Origin: Rusavskia elegans
Lineage: Eukaryota; Ascomycota; Lecanoromycetes; Teloschistales; Teloschistaceae
Direction of reading: 5' to 3'
Assembly: GCA_011316305.1 (NCBI GenBank)
Contig: SAUG01000164.1
Span: forward strand, 38,001 to 102,000
Length of the DNA: 64,000 bases
The notes under the pieces are model-generated. The model did not search any database, was not told the origin of the DNA, and saw only the letters and a list, made by a program, of their open reading frames with translations. Shown one piece after another: positions 34,238-46,653 of the stretch. The translations under genes were made by a program, and so were the position numbers. Within the stretch, counting starts at the first letter, position 1; every line of letters starts with the position of its first letter.

Positions 34238-35510
34238 ATGGCGGCCAAAACACCGGCATCTGCTCCCGGGCCTCCTGCTCCTTCAGGACCGCCTCCACCG
34301 GGTGGAGATCAAAACCGAGGCGAAGACATCATCATCACTCAATTCGTCCTAATCAGCATTGCGACTATCCTCGTCGGTCTCAGAATCTGGGTACGGTCAA
34401 AAATGACACGGAAGATAGGATGGGACGACATACTAATCACAATGGCGCTGGTGAGTGGGCCGTTACTGAATGGTCGACCTTGCTTCTACCTCCTACCGGC
34501 TTTTGTCGGATTTCTAATGCACACAATAGATCGTCACAATTATCGGGTCCGCATTCAATTGCATGATGGTCCGTGAAGGCTTCGGTCGACATCTGTACTA
34601 TCTCAAGCGGACTCCAAAACAGATCCCCCGAGCTACGTTTTGGCACATTATATGGCAACCGACATTCTTCCTCTCGGTCACACTAACCCGAATATCCATC
34701 TGCTTCCTCTTACTACGGATCTTCGGTGTCAATCGCACTTGGCGCTGGTGTCTTTGGGGCGTTGGGACATTGATCCTCGCCATCAGCATACCCTCGTTCA
34801 TTATGGTCTTCACTCAATGCAGGCCATATGCTAAGTCTTGGGATCCAATTGGAGTCCCCGGGTACTGCTGGCCAGCAGACAACAACGTCAAAGTCGCATT
34901 GTATAGCGGCATTATGGCTGTCATTATGGACTGGCTTCTCGCTACAATACCGATCGCCATGTTATGGAACATGCAAATTTCGAAGGAGAGAAAATTCGGA
35001 ATCTGTGCTTTGATGGGGCTGGGCTACTTCAGCGGTGTTTGCGCCATAGTACGTACCGTCATATCGATGAAGGTCTTCAAAGCAGGCGGGCTGGCCGATT
35101 TCAGCTGGGTGATCATCGATCTTCGAATCTGGGGGACGGTGGAAAATCTGGCTGGAATTATCGCCGCGTCCATCCCGACTCTCAAGCCTCTCTACGTCAA
35201 GCAATTAGGGTCTCACTACTTCCCGTGGAGCAAAGGAGGGAGCAGCAAACAGGGGTATGTGGCCCATAGCGGAGAGACGCCAAACCAGCGGCAGCATCTT
35301 CGTCCACCAAAGGATCCGTATGCGACTACCCTCACGACCGTGGCTGGATCTACCGAAACGGCGCAATCGTACCCTCACGCCCAGAGCTATGGCCATCACG
35401 ACGATAAGCTGGCAGATCATATCAATGTCCGGACTGACATTGAACTGGACGACTATCATGATCAGAGGCCCATGGTAAGGAAGGCAGATCCTGGATACCA
35501 TGTTGTTTGA
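34238..35510 (+). CDS. Pth11/rhodopsin-type seven-helix membrane protein, 397 aa
   Basis: Two exons, 34238-34450 and 34530-35510, intron 79 nt in phase 0. A Pro-rich N-terminus is followed by seven hydrophobic segments: IIITQFVLISIATILVGLRI, LITMALIVTIIGSAFNCM, IIWQPTFFLSVTLTRISICF, LWGVGTLILAISIPSFIMVF, LYSGIMAVIMDWLLATIPIA, LMGLGYFSGVCAIVRTVIS and one around IWGTVENLAGIIAASIPTL. Typical family words are KIGWDD after helix 1, FTQCRP, PADNN, DWLLATIP and the final ENLAGIIAASIPTLKPL. The cytosolic tail is hydrophilic. The family is large in filamentous ascomycetes; Pth11 itself takes part in surface sensing, but most members, which lack a CFEM domain as here, have no known ligand. The gene lies between the kinase and the chitinase-protease gene. 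Confidence 0.86.
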
Positions 35511-37252
35511 TGTCTGGTGGGTCAAATGCCATTTGGAAGCCCAAGAAACCGGGGTAATTTAGCAAATGAAGGAAAGGGGATGGTCTTTGCCTTGTTTGAT
35601 ACCGGGAGGCTTCCAAGTCAATCAATTTGAAGGATCGAAAGCAGCGTTCAACAACTTGGTCTTGTAGACCAACTATTTGCCCTCGCGCTTCCCCCACCAT
35701 TGTCAGATGAGACTTCGGGGGAGATGGTTACGAAGATAGGTGTTGAGACTGTGGAGATTGAACCATAAAGATGACGTAGTCGTTGTACAGCATGCGTTTG
35801 ACATGGGATAATCTCAGGGATCCTTGCCCTGGCCAGGATTGTAGACACCTTGAGTTCGCCGGATATATCAGACATATGCGACAGCACCATGTGGCCAATA
35901 GATAAGCGGGTAAATATCTTAGCGTACAACGACTGCATAATGCATGAATTGCACAATTTGCACCGGGCACTACTTAGGTAGCTAGTCCAATGAGGTTAGC
36001 TCGCTAGGGCTTAGCATGGCAACAATTTTAGAACGAACCTCGATCCTATAATTGTGCAAGCTTGAAGTCTCTGTTCTAAAGTGTTGCAGGTCTCTTGCCG
36101 TGTGAGCTGCTTGTGACAAATGCGTGAACATGCATATCAAATCTCTGGTCCAATAGTCGAAATCATCAGGCCATTTCGCTTCGCCCTCATCACCATATCG
36201 GAGAGTGGCAATCGACCAAAGTACTCATGCTATGTTGTCCTGGATTGGTCTTCAGCTGCATCGCAGCTGTTCAAATCCAGTATGCCAAAGGCCACGTGGG
36301 TTGAGGTAGGCATTACATGGAGATGAGGGAGTCGTTATCAAGATTGACGGCGTGCAATCGATGGCCCTCGTGTGTTTGGCTCATAGGATACTAAAGATTA
36401 TAGAAATATGATGGCTAGCTGTTGAGCTCCATGGTTGAGTGGGCTTGAACGACTTATAGGTTGTCGATTGTTACATCTCCTACTACTCGAATCACATTGG
36501 GATGGCCATCAAGAATCTAGAGCTTGCCTACAATACCGACTATCGACTGGCCTACGGCTTGGGTCTATGTCCTCGAGGTATCTGTACCCTTCCCTCTACG
36601 ATGTCGGTAAAAATGCTGGCTGTGAAATGTGCAGAATAAGCCATCAATGCATATCAAACCGGCAATCTCGATTGGGAGACAGAAAATTCGACAAGTATCT
36701 CGCACCCGAGCAGTATAATTTTCGAGACTTGCTATTTGCTTGCATCGGATGATGGACGACATCAGGCGTGTTCTCAGGTTCAAAAGAAGAGCTCACATGA
36801 TGGACACTGCCAGTACTTTCAGATCTTGTCCAGGTGAATCGTTTTCTCGACAACCTCTGCATCACGGGAAAGATATCCATTAGTCTTTACGGTTTGGTTC
36901 GTTCAGTTTTCCACTTCCCATATGGTATATTCACCGGTAAATATCGATTCCAGTCAATCAAGTTTTCATCGTATATTGTAGCATTCCTACCACCTTCACT
37001 CGTTCAAGAAGTTCCTTTGATCCCATAGCATAGCCCACTTCCATTGAAGTAGCAGGGACTTCTTGTTCAGTTGAATGTCGTCCTTTAGCATACCATCCTA
37101 TCAATCCAAACCACTCTCTATCCCTTAGAACTTGTGCCTGTCCCAACGAAAATCTTATCATACTTCCAGTCCTCTTCTTTTACAGGTCTTAGACCAGTCT
37201 ACCACAACATATCTTTTTCTCCGAGGATGAACCACTGATAACACCGTTCGCT
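35511..37252. other. Intergenic, nothing recognised
   Basis: About 1.7 kb. Frames of 60-105 codons occur on both strands but overlap one another and show no family signature. The right end includes the promoter of the chitinase-subtilisin gene, whose ATG lies at 37253. Confidence 0.4.
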
Positions 37253-40200
37253 ATGCATCTCTTCTCCGTAATAGTTGGGCTAGCGGCACCTGCCGTGGTG
37301 GCCGCTTCAAGCACATCTACTGTCACACACGATAGCACCAGCATCGAGGTGTACCAAAATGCATCTTCTATAATGGTCAACCCTACTCTTACTTCCCTCC
37401 AGTCATTGTTTCCGACGGCTACCAATGTGGCATCTCCTCCCCATCCTGAAACCCTTTATGCAACAACCCCTTCCAGTCTCTTCAATGAATATCCTGAACT
37501 CTTGAGTACTCCTAATGAAGACACGGCGACTCGCTTTGGCAACCCTATGCATGACACAATTGATGCCTTTCCCCCTAGTAACGGTCACCTGTTCCATAAT
37601 TCACCTCGTGCCAATCCTGTCCCAGCAGCGCCCAAGTGTGCCAAAACCCCGTTGACAAGGAAGATAGGTTACTACCAAGTGTAAGCCTACTTGTTCCAGA
37701 TCCTGTGACAATAGGAACGAGGCTGACAGCCAAATGTACACAGGACGAACGTCCGAAAGCGTCGATGCCATCGCATTACGCCCGCCGAGATTGACATCAA
37801 TGGACTAACCCATCTTAATGTGGCCTATGCCGCCATCGATCAGACCACCTACAAGATTGCCGCATCCCATCCGGATGACATTGGGCTGTACAAAGAACTG
37901 AATGCACGAAAAACTCCATCGATGCAGATCTGGATTGCTATCGGAGGATACGATTTCAATGATGCCAGCAGTCCGACCCATCGGACCTGGAGCCTGATGA
38001 CCTCGACGGTCGACCGGCGGACAACATTTATCCAGTCTCTCCGTGAATTCATGGATACTCATGGCTTCCAAGGTGTTGATCTGGACTGGGAGTATCCTTC
38101 GGCGAAAACCCTTGGGGGCTCTACTGGGGATGCGGCCAACTTTCTTGCCCTTGTCCGAGAAATGCGGGTTGCATGGGGCAAGAAGTATGGCATTAGTGCC
38201 ACACTTCCATCGGACGCCCCATATCTTGATGGCTACGATGCCAAAGGTATGGAACCACACGTGGACTTTTTCGGATACCTATCCTATGATTTGCATCCGG
38301 CATCGGATACAGAATTTGTCGTACGCTCTCACACAGATATTGGGCAGATCGAGAAGGCGACAGTGGCTTTGTGGTCGAAACATCTCGACCCAAAGAAAAT
38401 CAATCTTGGGCTATCGATGTATGGTCGAGGCTTTACTTTAGCCAACCGTGCCTGCGCTAGACCGGGATGCAAGGCCTTAGGTCCAAGCAGACCGGGTCTT
38501 TGTACTAATACCGCTGGCTCTCTATTCAACATCGAGATCAAGGATTTAGTCCAACAGAGGGGTCTTAAGGCCGAGATGGTATCAGATACGATGTCAAAGC
38601 AAGTATCTTGGGATGACCAGTGGGTTGGATTTGACGATAGTGAGACTCTGGCTGAGAAGACGAATTGGGCTGCAGAAAGTTGTTTTGGAGGGACTATGAT
38701 CTGGAGCCTTGACATGGACTCTGGGCAGAGCAGGTAAGGCCAATTATTCCCAGTCAGGGAATAATTTGTGATTGACAACGTCACAGGGGCAACGTACCCA
38801 GTCCCATCTCACCCGTCCCAGCCGCGCCCGGCAAATCAACGGCGGACAGTAGCACGGCCACCCCAGGAAAATCTCCAGATCGTCCGAGCACCTCAGGCCT
38901 AACATCCACTCAATCCGGCAGCAACATCGCCCCTATCATACCCCCTCCTATCGTGCCAGGTAAATCCTCACTCGATAAAAGCACGTCAAGTCGCTCGAAT
39001 GCAGTCACACCGTCCACTCGCTCTGGTCAACCAACCTCGGCTACTAGTCCTGCCCCGTCTACCTCAGCTCCAACCAAATCCCCGGGAAGTACATCTAAAC
39101 CTCCAAACGCGGCTACATCGTCTACTCAGTCCGGACAGACAGTCATACCGGTGGTACCTCCTCCTGTCGTGCCGGGCCGATCTTCATCACGTTCAAACAC
39201 ACTCGATCGGTCTAGTATTGTTACGTCTTCAAGTCAATCTGGACGGCAGACTACGGCTACTGTACCTGCTGCAAGCAAGTCGACAAGGTCTTCCTCTGGG
39301 GTTCGAGGCCAGACTGTGCCGGTTTTGCCCGTCCCTGTTGCTCCGGGTAAGTCTACGAATACTGTCAGCGCTGTTAATTCGTTGAGTAGATCCGCCCTGT
39401 CATTGCAGACTGGGTCGACGACATCTGGATCCTCGAAGACATCTAGGTCGTCGACAATATCTAGTCCTACCAGCGCTCGTTCTCAGGGAACCGGATCCCT
39501 TGCTTCTAGCCAATTAAATAGCGCAACTTCACAAGGCCAGGCGTCTGCAGCTGCCCTGATAATCCCAGGGATTGCTACGATACCAAGCCCCACCCTTGCA
39601 CCGGACTCAATAATCACCAAAGGCACAGGTGCTATCCTAGGCCTGATTCCGCTTGCAGTCGCGTTCCAACGGGAGCTTGCAGAAACCGAGCAGGATCTCG
39701 CTAAATACGGTGGTTCGGGTTCTACCAAGTGGGATGCCGTGCAGCGAAGACAGGCTACTTTACCGAAGCCTGACGACGTCAATAAGACACTAGAGAAGCT
39801 GGCTTCGGCATACGCTCTGCTGGGACTACTCGAAAAGGAAGTGGGATTGATCGAAATCAACTCCCTCGCAGCGGACGTGCAGAAAATCTTCGACGGCATC
39901 AAGAAAGCGTTGCCTGGCATTGACAGTGGTATCAAGGCTGGGATCACCAGTCTTACGAATTCAATTAAGAATCCCGGAAAAGTGAATGGACAGGACATCG
40001 GCAAGGCCAATTCACTGCTTGGTGAAAAGGGAAGCGTGACCCAACAAGTCGCCGCAACCTTCAAGCAGTTAACCGGCTGGAAAGCACCGATCGGGAGCAA
40101 TGACCTCATATTGCCTGGTCTGCTGACCCTGCCGAGTCCGTCACTCGATGATAGTTGGAAAGGTACAGTCATCCCTGGTGTCCTCACCATCCCTAGTCCT

Positions 40201-43200
40201 ACACTGCATTGGAGCAAAGCACTGATGTCTGGATCTAACCCTGGAGGAGCTGCTGGGGCTGCTCCTGGAGGAGCCTCTGGAGGAGCCTCTGGAGGAGCCT
40301 CTGGAGGTGCCGCTGGTGGTGCCGCTGGTGGAGCCGCTGGTGGAGCAGGTGGTGGTATCTTGTCCGGTCTTCTTGGTCTTGCCAAACAAGCCGAAGGCGC
40401 CGTGAGCAACGCAGGGAAAGAGCTCACTCGTTTGAGCGGGCTTGCTAACATAGGTGCCAACGAACTCTCCAATGCCGTCAGCCTCGTCACCTCAGCTACC
40501 GAAGGTCAGTGTATCCCCCCATCAAGCAGTCTCTTGTGCTAACAAGGTGTAGACGTGGGCGGTCTAGGTGCAGCTCTCGACTCATCTCTCAGCGATGCAT
40601 ACGAGTTGAACGAGAGATTCCCGCCCCAGGATGTGAGCAAAGTCGTCCAAGCGCAGACTGCGAACAAGGCTCTTTCCGCGGATCTCAAAACCGTTCTGAA
40701 TGATCTCGCTCAATTCATTACCAAGCCAGCTCAGTCACTCCAGACCATAAAACGACATGCGCCAAAGTTTGTGATCGGCGGCACCATTTTGGCGTTGCTT
40801 GCCAAATCCGATTCAGCTGTGATAGTCGATTTTCCGAAGCCGGTACCCATCATAGTAGGACCATCTAATTCAACGACAAAGAAACCTGTGGAAGAGTTTT
40901 TCATGGTGACTGTGGAAAATACGACCGTGGAAGCTTTCCAGAAGTTCATCGTGACCCTGCCGGATCGCGGCGCTGGACGTCAGCAACACTATGACTGGCC
41001 AAGAAGATATCAGACTTACGTTGGCAACATGACGCTGGAAGAAGCCTTAGCTGTGAACGAAAATTCAGTCCTGAATGGTAAGCGTATCATTGATATGATT
41101 GGCCCAAACGAGATCATAGGGGAACCAGCCTTCTTCATGCCCGACAAAAGATCGAACCAAACAACATTGCATCCCCGAGTCAACCCTACTTGGGAAGTAC
41201 AAAGGAGAATTGAATCGAGACTCCACCTGCGCATGCTGTCGTACGATCCCCAGACAAGATTGGATCTCCTTCATAATCAACCCGTGACCGGTATTGGGGC
41301 CCAATACGACTATCGGCATGAGGTGAGTTCTGGTAAGGGTGCAGCTATCTATGTTCTTGATGAAGGCTTTGACTTTCAGCATGAGGTCAGTCTCCATGTT
41401 ATACTCCTGTGCGTGCTGCAAACTTTGCCTTGTGGTCTCACTCACATCACAGCAATTCGATCGAGGGGTCGATTTGAGACCAGAGACCTTTGTGCCACCG
41501 TTTTATGGCAATATGCCCATAACGTCGCAACATGGTCATGGCGAAATATGCGCTGCTATGGCTGTTGGTAGTCAGCTAGGGGTTGCAAATCAAGCAACTC
41601 TAGTCGCAGTCAAGCTGAGAGGTGGTACAGGCTCATCTAGAGTCGAAGCGCTCTACGAGGCCTTCAGGTTTGTAGTACAGGATGTGCGGTCCAAGTCCCG
41701 TGAAGGAAAAGCAGTCATGAGCTGTAGTATTTGTGAGAATTTCTCTCATCTAACTTTGTTTGGCTGACGCTAAACTGTTGTAGCATGGCGGTATCCTATT
41801 GCTATTGCTGCTTTCCCTTACCACAAATTACCTACGGATTATCAGCGTTGGGGTCTGGTGGAACCAGAACATCCAGACTTTTTCCTCCCGCTGGTGGCAG
41901 ATATGTGGGCCGCAGACATCGTGACAATCTTCTCAGGCGGCAACAAACGAGAAGGTGCTGATAACAACATTATGGGTAGTAATTCTCCCCAGCGCTTCGC
42001 AAATCCGAACAATGAGTTGATCATCGCTGGATCGGTCGACAAATACGGGCTGCCAAGTAGGTTCGATAAGGAAGTTGGACCTGCGCCAGGCGCAATCGGA
42101 CGCGATCTCCAGCTAACTGGAGAGTATACCGTCTACGCAATGGGGGAGGACGTCGATGTAATCATAGCTGGATCGCAAAATGGCTATGGAAAAGGAACCG
42201 GCAATTCTGCTTCGGCTCCTCAAATTGCCGGGCTTGCGGCTTATCTCTTGAGACTGCCTGGCATACTCTGGCCGCCGGGCCAAGTGCCAAAGGTCATGAA
42301 AGATTATATTGTTGCTAAGAAACGAACGGGTCCGAGATCTCCTGATGGCTTTGGTATAGGTTACAACGTTATCGAGGAGATCCTTGCGTGGTGCCAGCGT
42401 CCACCTCCAGGATTTGGAAAGTCACGAAGATGGTATGTTGAATACACAGCGTTATCAGACTACCTTGGAAGAGTCTTCAGGCGCCAGCAGAACGGCAAGA
42501 GTAGAGAGATCACTATCTTCAAAGATGGACATCTCACTGATTCGAAGTATTCCAACGAGGTTAGTTGACCCTTTTTGTTCTCCTTAGAAAGTCCATTTAT
42601 GGGCTTGGAGTATGGCGACCCAGCTGCTGATGGTCCATCTCACAAATCCAGTTCCGTTGTAAGCTACCAGGTGGCTTCGAGCCAAAACCGACATGGTCAA
42701 CCAAGACGTCATCCCCATCGACCACAACATCGAGCAAGCCAAAACCAACAAGCTCATACAAACCCATGACAACACTCGCAAAAACCAACCAAACATGCTA
42801 CTCGGATCCGAAACTGAAAAGCAAAGGCTCAAGCTTTCATGAGGAAGATATGGCGGCGTTCATCAACATTACATGTTCAGCATCCAAAGGGTTCGACATC
42901 TACCAATACGTGGCTGCTAGAAACGACAAAGACGTCAATCTCTATCTAACAGCGACTAAAGCCAAGGCCACTGTTACCTTCAAAGAAAAGGACTGCCTCG
43001 ATGGCTTCTACCTTGCTGTCCAGAACTGTACGTATACCTACACTTATCCGACCACATTACAGCCTAGGCTTGAAAAGAAGTTGTATTGACATTCCTCCCC
43101 CCAGGTGACAAGAACACAGACAAGAAACAAGGCGGCAGTATTCAGCTTGGAGACGTCCACTATTATGCCAATGCCGCAAAGCTCGTGCCGTCACCTACCC

Positions 43201-44222
43201 CCTCACCCAAACCTCCGCCCGCACCGGCACCAGCACCTGCACCGAAGCCAACACTCACACCTATTCCCCCGCCGGCGCCACCCAAAACACCAAATTTACC
43301 TCCTCCCGCCAAGGACTCGGACTGTTACTCGAAGGACAAACAACAAACCAGGGCCCAAGACTTTAACGTCCAAGACATGTACAGAGCCATCAAAGATGCA
43401 TGCACCACAACGGAGAAATACCCATTTGAAGTCCTCGCCATCGCCGATAATGGCCAGAAGGCACTAAGGCTCAAAGCGGGAAATATAAAAGCTCCAAAGC
43501 AAAAGTCACCTTTCCCAAAGGATGAATGTATATCCGCTCTGACGAGGGCTGTCGATCAATGTAAGTTTGCCAACAAGTTCCTTCCCCTATCCCCTCCCGC
43601 CTTCTTTCCAGCCACGATCGGAAAACTCACTTACTCACTTTCCTTCAATCAGGCGAAAGAGAAGGCGATCGTAGCTACGGTGGCCATGTCGACACTGGCA
43701 AACTAGACTATGACGCCTCGGCCAGCAAAATCGACCAGGATGAGAAGGACATCAACTGTTATACCAAAAAGGAGAATATCGAGATTCTTCGTTCCCCCTT
43801 CTTCGACCAACCTGGTGCCCTCGCTGCTATCCAGAAAGCGTGCTCGGGTCCCGATCGTTGGCAGTTCGAACACGTGGATTACAACCCTAATGATAAGGAT
43901 AAGCCGTTGTATACATTCACGGTGGATGTGAAGAAAAGGGAAGTGTGGGTTGGATTTGATAAGGGGCTCTGCGTCAAGGCGTTTGAAAGTATTGTGAAGA
44001 AATGTGAGTTTCGCGTTCTCGATTTCTTGATGCTTTTATTTTGTGCGGTTTCTTTGTTGGAGAGCAGAGGAGGATGCAATGAAGTGTGTTTGTGGAAGAT
44101 GAGTGCTGATGATTAGTATAGGCAAAGATCAGAGGAAAGGTAAGCTTTGGGGCGGAAGTTGGAACATTGAGGATATCAAGTTCGATTTCTTTGTTGGTAA
44201 GGGTGGTGAAGATGGACAATAG
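37253..44222 (+). CDS. Secreted GH18 chitinase - subtilisin (S8) chimera with Cys-rich C-terminal modules, about 2,102 aa
   Basis: Ten exons: 37253-37680, 37744-38733, 38787-40504, 40553-41385, 41453-41732, 41784-42559, 42652-43027, 43105-43560, 43653-44003 and 44122-44222; all nine introns are GT-AG and every phase fits, total 6,309 nt. Order: signal peptide (MHLFSVIVGLAAPAVVA); about 120 residues without known domain; GH18 domain from KIGYYQV (about residue 138) to MIWSLDMD (about 467), with catalytic GVDLDWEYP; a Ser/Thr/Pro linker with repeated VPPPxVPG words; helical region; Gly/Ala repeat (about 960-1000); a possible inhibitor-like prodomain; subtilisin domain with Asp in VLDEGFD, His in QHGHGEICA, Asn in FSGGNK and Ser in GNSASAPQIAGLAA; then three Cys modules. 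It probably cleaves chitin and peptides outside the cell. Alternative: two genes; unspliced, the chitinase would stop at 38737, just after the GH18 domain. Confidence 0.75.
40242..40350 (+). repeat. In-frame 12-bp coding repeat (Gly-Gly-Ala-Ser/Ala)
   Basis: Tandem copies of GGAGGAGCCTCT and variants, giving GGAS and GGAA units in the linker of the chimera. The length (a multiple of 3) keeps frame; it probably forms a flexible spacer between the chitinase half and the protease half. Confidence 0.85.
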
Positions 44223-44952
44223 GTATGTCATCTCTGCAGATAAAAGTTGAGAGACGGGGCATGCAGTGGTCGATTTGGTCAGTGAAATTCAAGGGTCGGA
44301 CTCAAGAGATATTTTTTCTATGGGGGAGATAATAGTTCTTGTACGATAGAGATACTCACAGATCAGGAGGTGCTCTTTCAGAGATGGGAAGATTGGCCCA
44401 TAAACATATCTGTAGGATAGGAACAGAAAGATGCTCCCTTGGTGCGATGCATTCAGGGGTTCAGTTGATACGGGGACGTCAAAGTGTTCTAATAGTAACA
44501 TTTGTAGGGCACAAGCCCTTGTAGTTGCTGTCCCGAAATTCGCGTCGAATTATATCTTGCGACTTAGCATACTTAGCATCAAGTAACGCACTTTTGATCT
44601 CTACAACCTTCTGATATTGCGGTCTCATACGTGAGAGAACACCCAACCACTGGTCTTCCCATATGGAATTTCCCTTTGACTGCGTACGATTTCAAGATTG
44701 AATGATAGCCATTGTGACTTTCTTACGGATATCAATTTCTTTGTCTTCTACCGCACTTCCAGTCTTTGTTCTTTCTTATTCGTCCTGATAATGGTCATTG
44801 TATTGGGATTCTCATTACTACAATAGTCATGGGTGATCATTTGCTTGTGTCGTCAAACGTTCGGAGTCGCTACGTGCATCGTCTTGGTTGTGACTTGTCG
44901 CATCCGTCGACTGATCACCATCTCGTTGGCTACACATAAACTACAGTACAGT
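44223..44952. other. Intergenic, nothing recognised
   Basis: 730 bases between the chimera and the second kinase, both on the plus strand; terminator and promoter must lie here. A frame continuous with the kinase starts at 44833 but is not protein-like before 44953. Confidence 0.4.
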
Positions 44953-46653
44953 ATGGGTTTCGTCAACTTGTTCGCCGGTATCCGAAAGAACAAGGCTAAC
45001 ACGATGAAGCAGAGTCCAACCGTGAGGGACCTAGGGATTTCATCCCCACTGCCCCAGGAAGTATCTCAGTATGATACCTATCCAGGCATTGATCTTCTCA
45101 GGCAAGGCGGAGTTAAACGAGCACCCCATGTACGACGACCTAATGAGCCTCTCCAAGAAGCTCATATTGTGCAGAGACGCCGCCGGATAGGCTATGCCGA
45201 TCTGGACTACGACAGCGACCTAGGTCTGCAAGGTGGCGCACATCGGATCGGAGAATTGTACCCAGAACACGAAGTTCGTCAAGCTGATTCGGGGTATGGC
45301 ACTGACAAGCATTTAGGCCCTGGGGATGTCTCCTTGGGTGGTAAAGTGCAAAACATCGAGACTAGTTCAATCGGCCAGACTCCTGCCTCAAAAAAGCCGA
45401 AGGAAGAACCCTTCGAAGGACGTATTGAGCTCTCCGAAATCTGTCAAGATGGCAACGAATATCAGGTGTCCGGCATCTTCGGCTCTGTAACTCGAAGACC
45501 AAGTATCCCTCAGCGCAACCCACTGCGAAAAGCGAGTCTCATCCCCAGTGACATCTCATTGCAATCGTTCACTCAAAACTCCCAAGCAACCCTCTGCGGC
45601 AGCATCAAATCCAACGGTAAGTACGAGATCGAAGAATCCAGCTTCAAGAAAGATTTCTGGTGGGTCAGAGACGTCGGCGAAGGCGGTTTCGGCAAAGTCG
45701 AACTCCGCAAACACAAAACCACCGCTCAACTCCTCGTCCTCAAAACCACCCGCACCGTCGTCGACTACATCGACAACATCCCCGCAGAAGTCTATATAAT
45801 CCGCGATATCCTCGGCAACGTACACGCCAACCTCCCCAAACTCTACCACTTCAACCACTCCCTCGCGCAGCTCGAATACTGGATGGAATACTGCGACGGC
45901 AACGATCTCGTCACCTTCGAAGAATACCACCTCCTCACAAAAACCCTAGTCCCCGAAGGCTTCCTCTGGCACACTCTAATCTCGCTCTCCTCCGCCCTCG
46001 CCTTCCTACACACCGGCGTCGACCGCGCCAACCCCGACCGTCCCCCACCACAAAACTGGCGCCCCATCATCCACCGAGATATAAAACCCGACAACGTCTT
46101 CCTCAAACTCCCCTCCCGTTCCGCCACCAGCAATAAAACCCCAAAATACCCAACCCTCGTCCTCGGCGACTTCGGCCTCGCAACCCCTTACCTCTCCAGC
46201 CAATCCACAAACTACTACATCGGCACCCCCGCCTACCAACCCCCACAACTCCCCCTCCACACCACCCACTCCGATATCTGGGCCGCAGGCGCCATCGTAC
46301 ATTACCTCGCCGTCGGCTCCGCGCCCATCGCCCCACAACCCTACTACGATTCCCGCTCGTTGGGCGAATTCGAATGCGATCCTTCGGTCCGCGAAGTCCA
46401 GGATGTGACGTGTTTGAAGGGTGGGAAGGAGGGGTATAGTGCTGTGCTGAAAGAGTATTTGGGCATGTGGTTGTGTTGGGAGGAGGAGAGGCGGCCGAGG
46501 GGGTTGCGGGGGGTGTTGAGGGCGGAGGCGGGGAGGTTGATGTTTTTGGCGGATGGGGGGGTGGAGGACGATGTGGAGATGTGGGAGGGGTGGATTAGGA
46601 GGGGGGATGTGGGTGTTGCGGTGAGGACGGAGAATGGGGCGAAGGGGTTTTAA
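44953..46653 (+). CDS. Ser/Thr protein kinase related to the one at 31263, 566 aa
   Basis: Single exon; ATG 44953 starts MGFVNLFAGIRKNKAN, comparable with the start of the first kinase. Residues 1-230 are charged and probably disordered. Kinase features: DVGEGGFGKVEL (complete glycine loop), LVLKTTR with the catalytic Lys, PEGFLWHTLISLSSALAFLH, HRDIKPDNVFL, LGDFGLATP, GTPAYQPPQ where most kinases have APE, and SDIWAAGAIVHYLAVG. Catalytic residues are complete. The final 80 codons are strongly G-rich on the coding strand. Together with the first kinase it brackets the receptor-like gene and the chitinase-subtilisin gene. Function unknown. Confidence 0.85.
   Translation: MGFVNLFAGIRKNKANTMKQSPTVRDLGISSPLPQEVSQYDTYPGIDLLRQGGVKRAPHVRRPNEPLQEAHIVQRRRRIGYADLDYDSDLGLQGGAHRIGELYPEHEVRQADSGYGTDKHLGPGDVSLGGKVQNIETSSIGQTPASKKPKEEPFEGRIELSEICQDGNEYQVSGIFGSVTRRPSIPQRNPLRKASLIPSDISLQSFTQNSQATLCGSIKSNGKYEIEESSFKKDFWWVRDVGEGGFGKVELRKHKTTAQLLVLKTTRTVVDYIDNIPAEVYIIRDILGNVHANLPKLYHFNHSLAQLEYWMEYCDGNDLVTFEEYHLLTKTLVPEGFLWHTLISLSSALAFLHTGVDRANPDRPPPQNWRPIIHRDIKPDNVFLKLPSRSATSNKTPKYPTLVLGDFGLATPYLSSQSTNYYIGTPAYQPPQLPLHTTHSDIWAAGAIVHYLAVGSAPIAPQPYYDSRSLGEFECDPSVREVQDVTCLKGGKEGYSAVLKEYLGMWLCWEEERRPRGLRGVLRAEAGRLMFLADGGVEDDVEMWEGWIRRGDVGVAVRTENGAKGF

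Noticed and set aside
39483..40490. 335-codon minus-strand frame opposite the linker of the chimera
   Set aside because: It is the complement of the Ser/Thr and Gly/Ala repeat region; Pro/Ala-rich repeats follow from the plus-strand coding repeats.
45556..46338. Open frames antisense to the second kinase, up to 124 codons
   Set aside because: They mirror C-rich codon usage of the kinase; Gly/Val/Glu-rich composition without motif.
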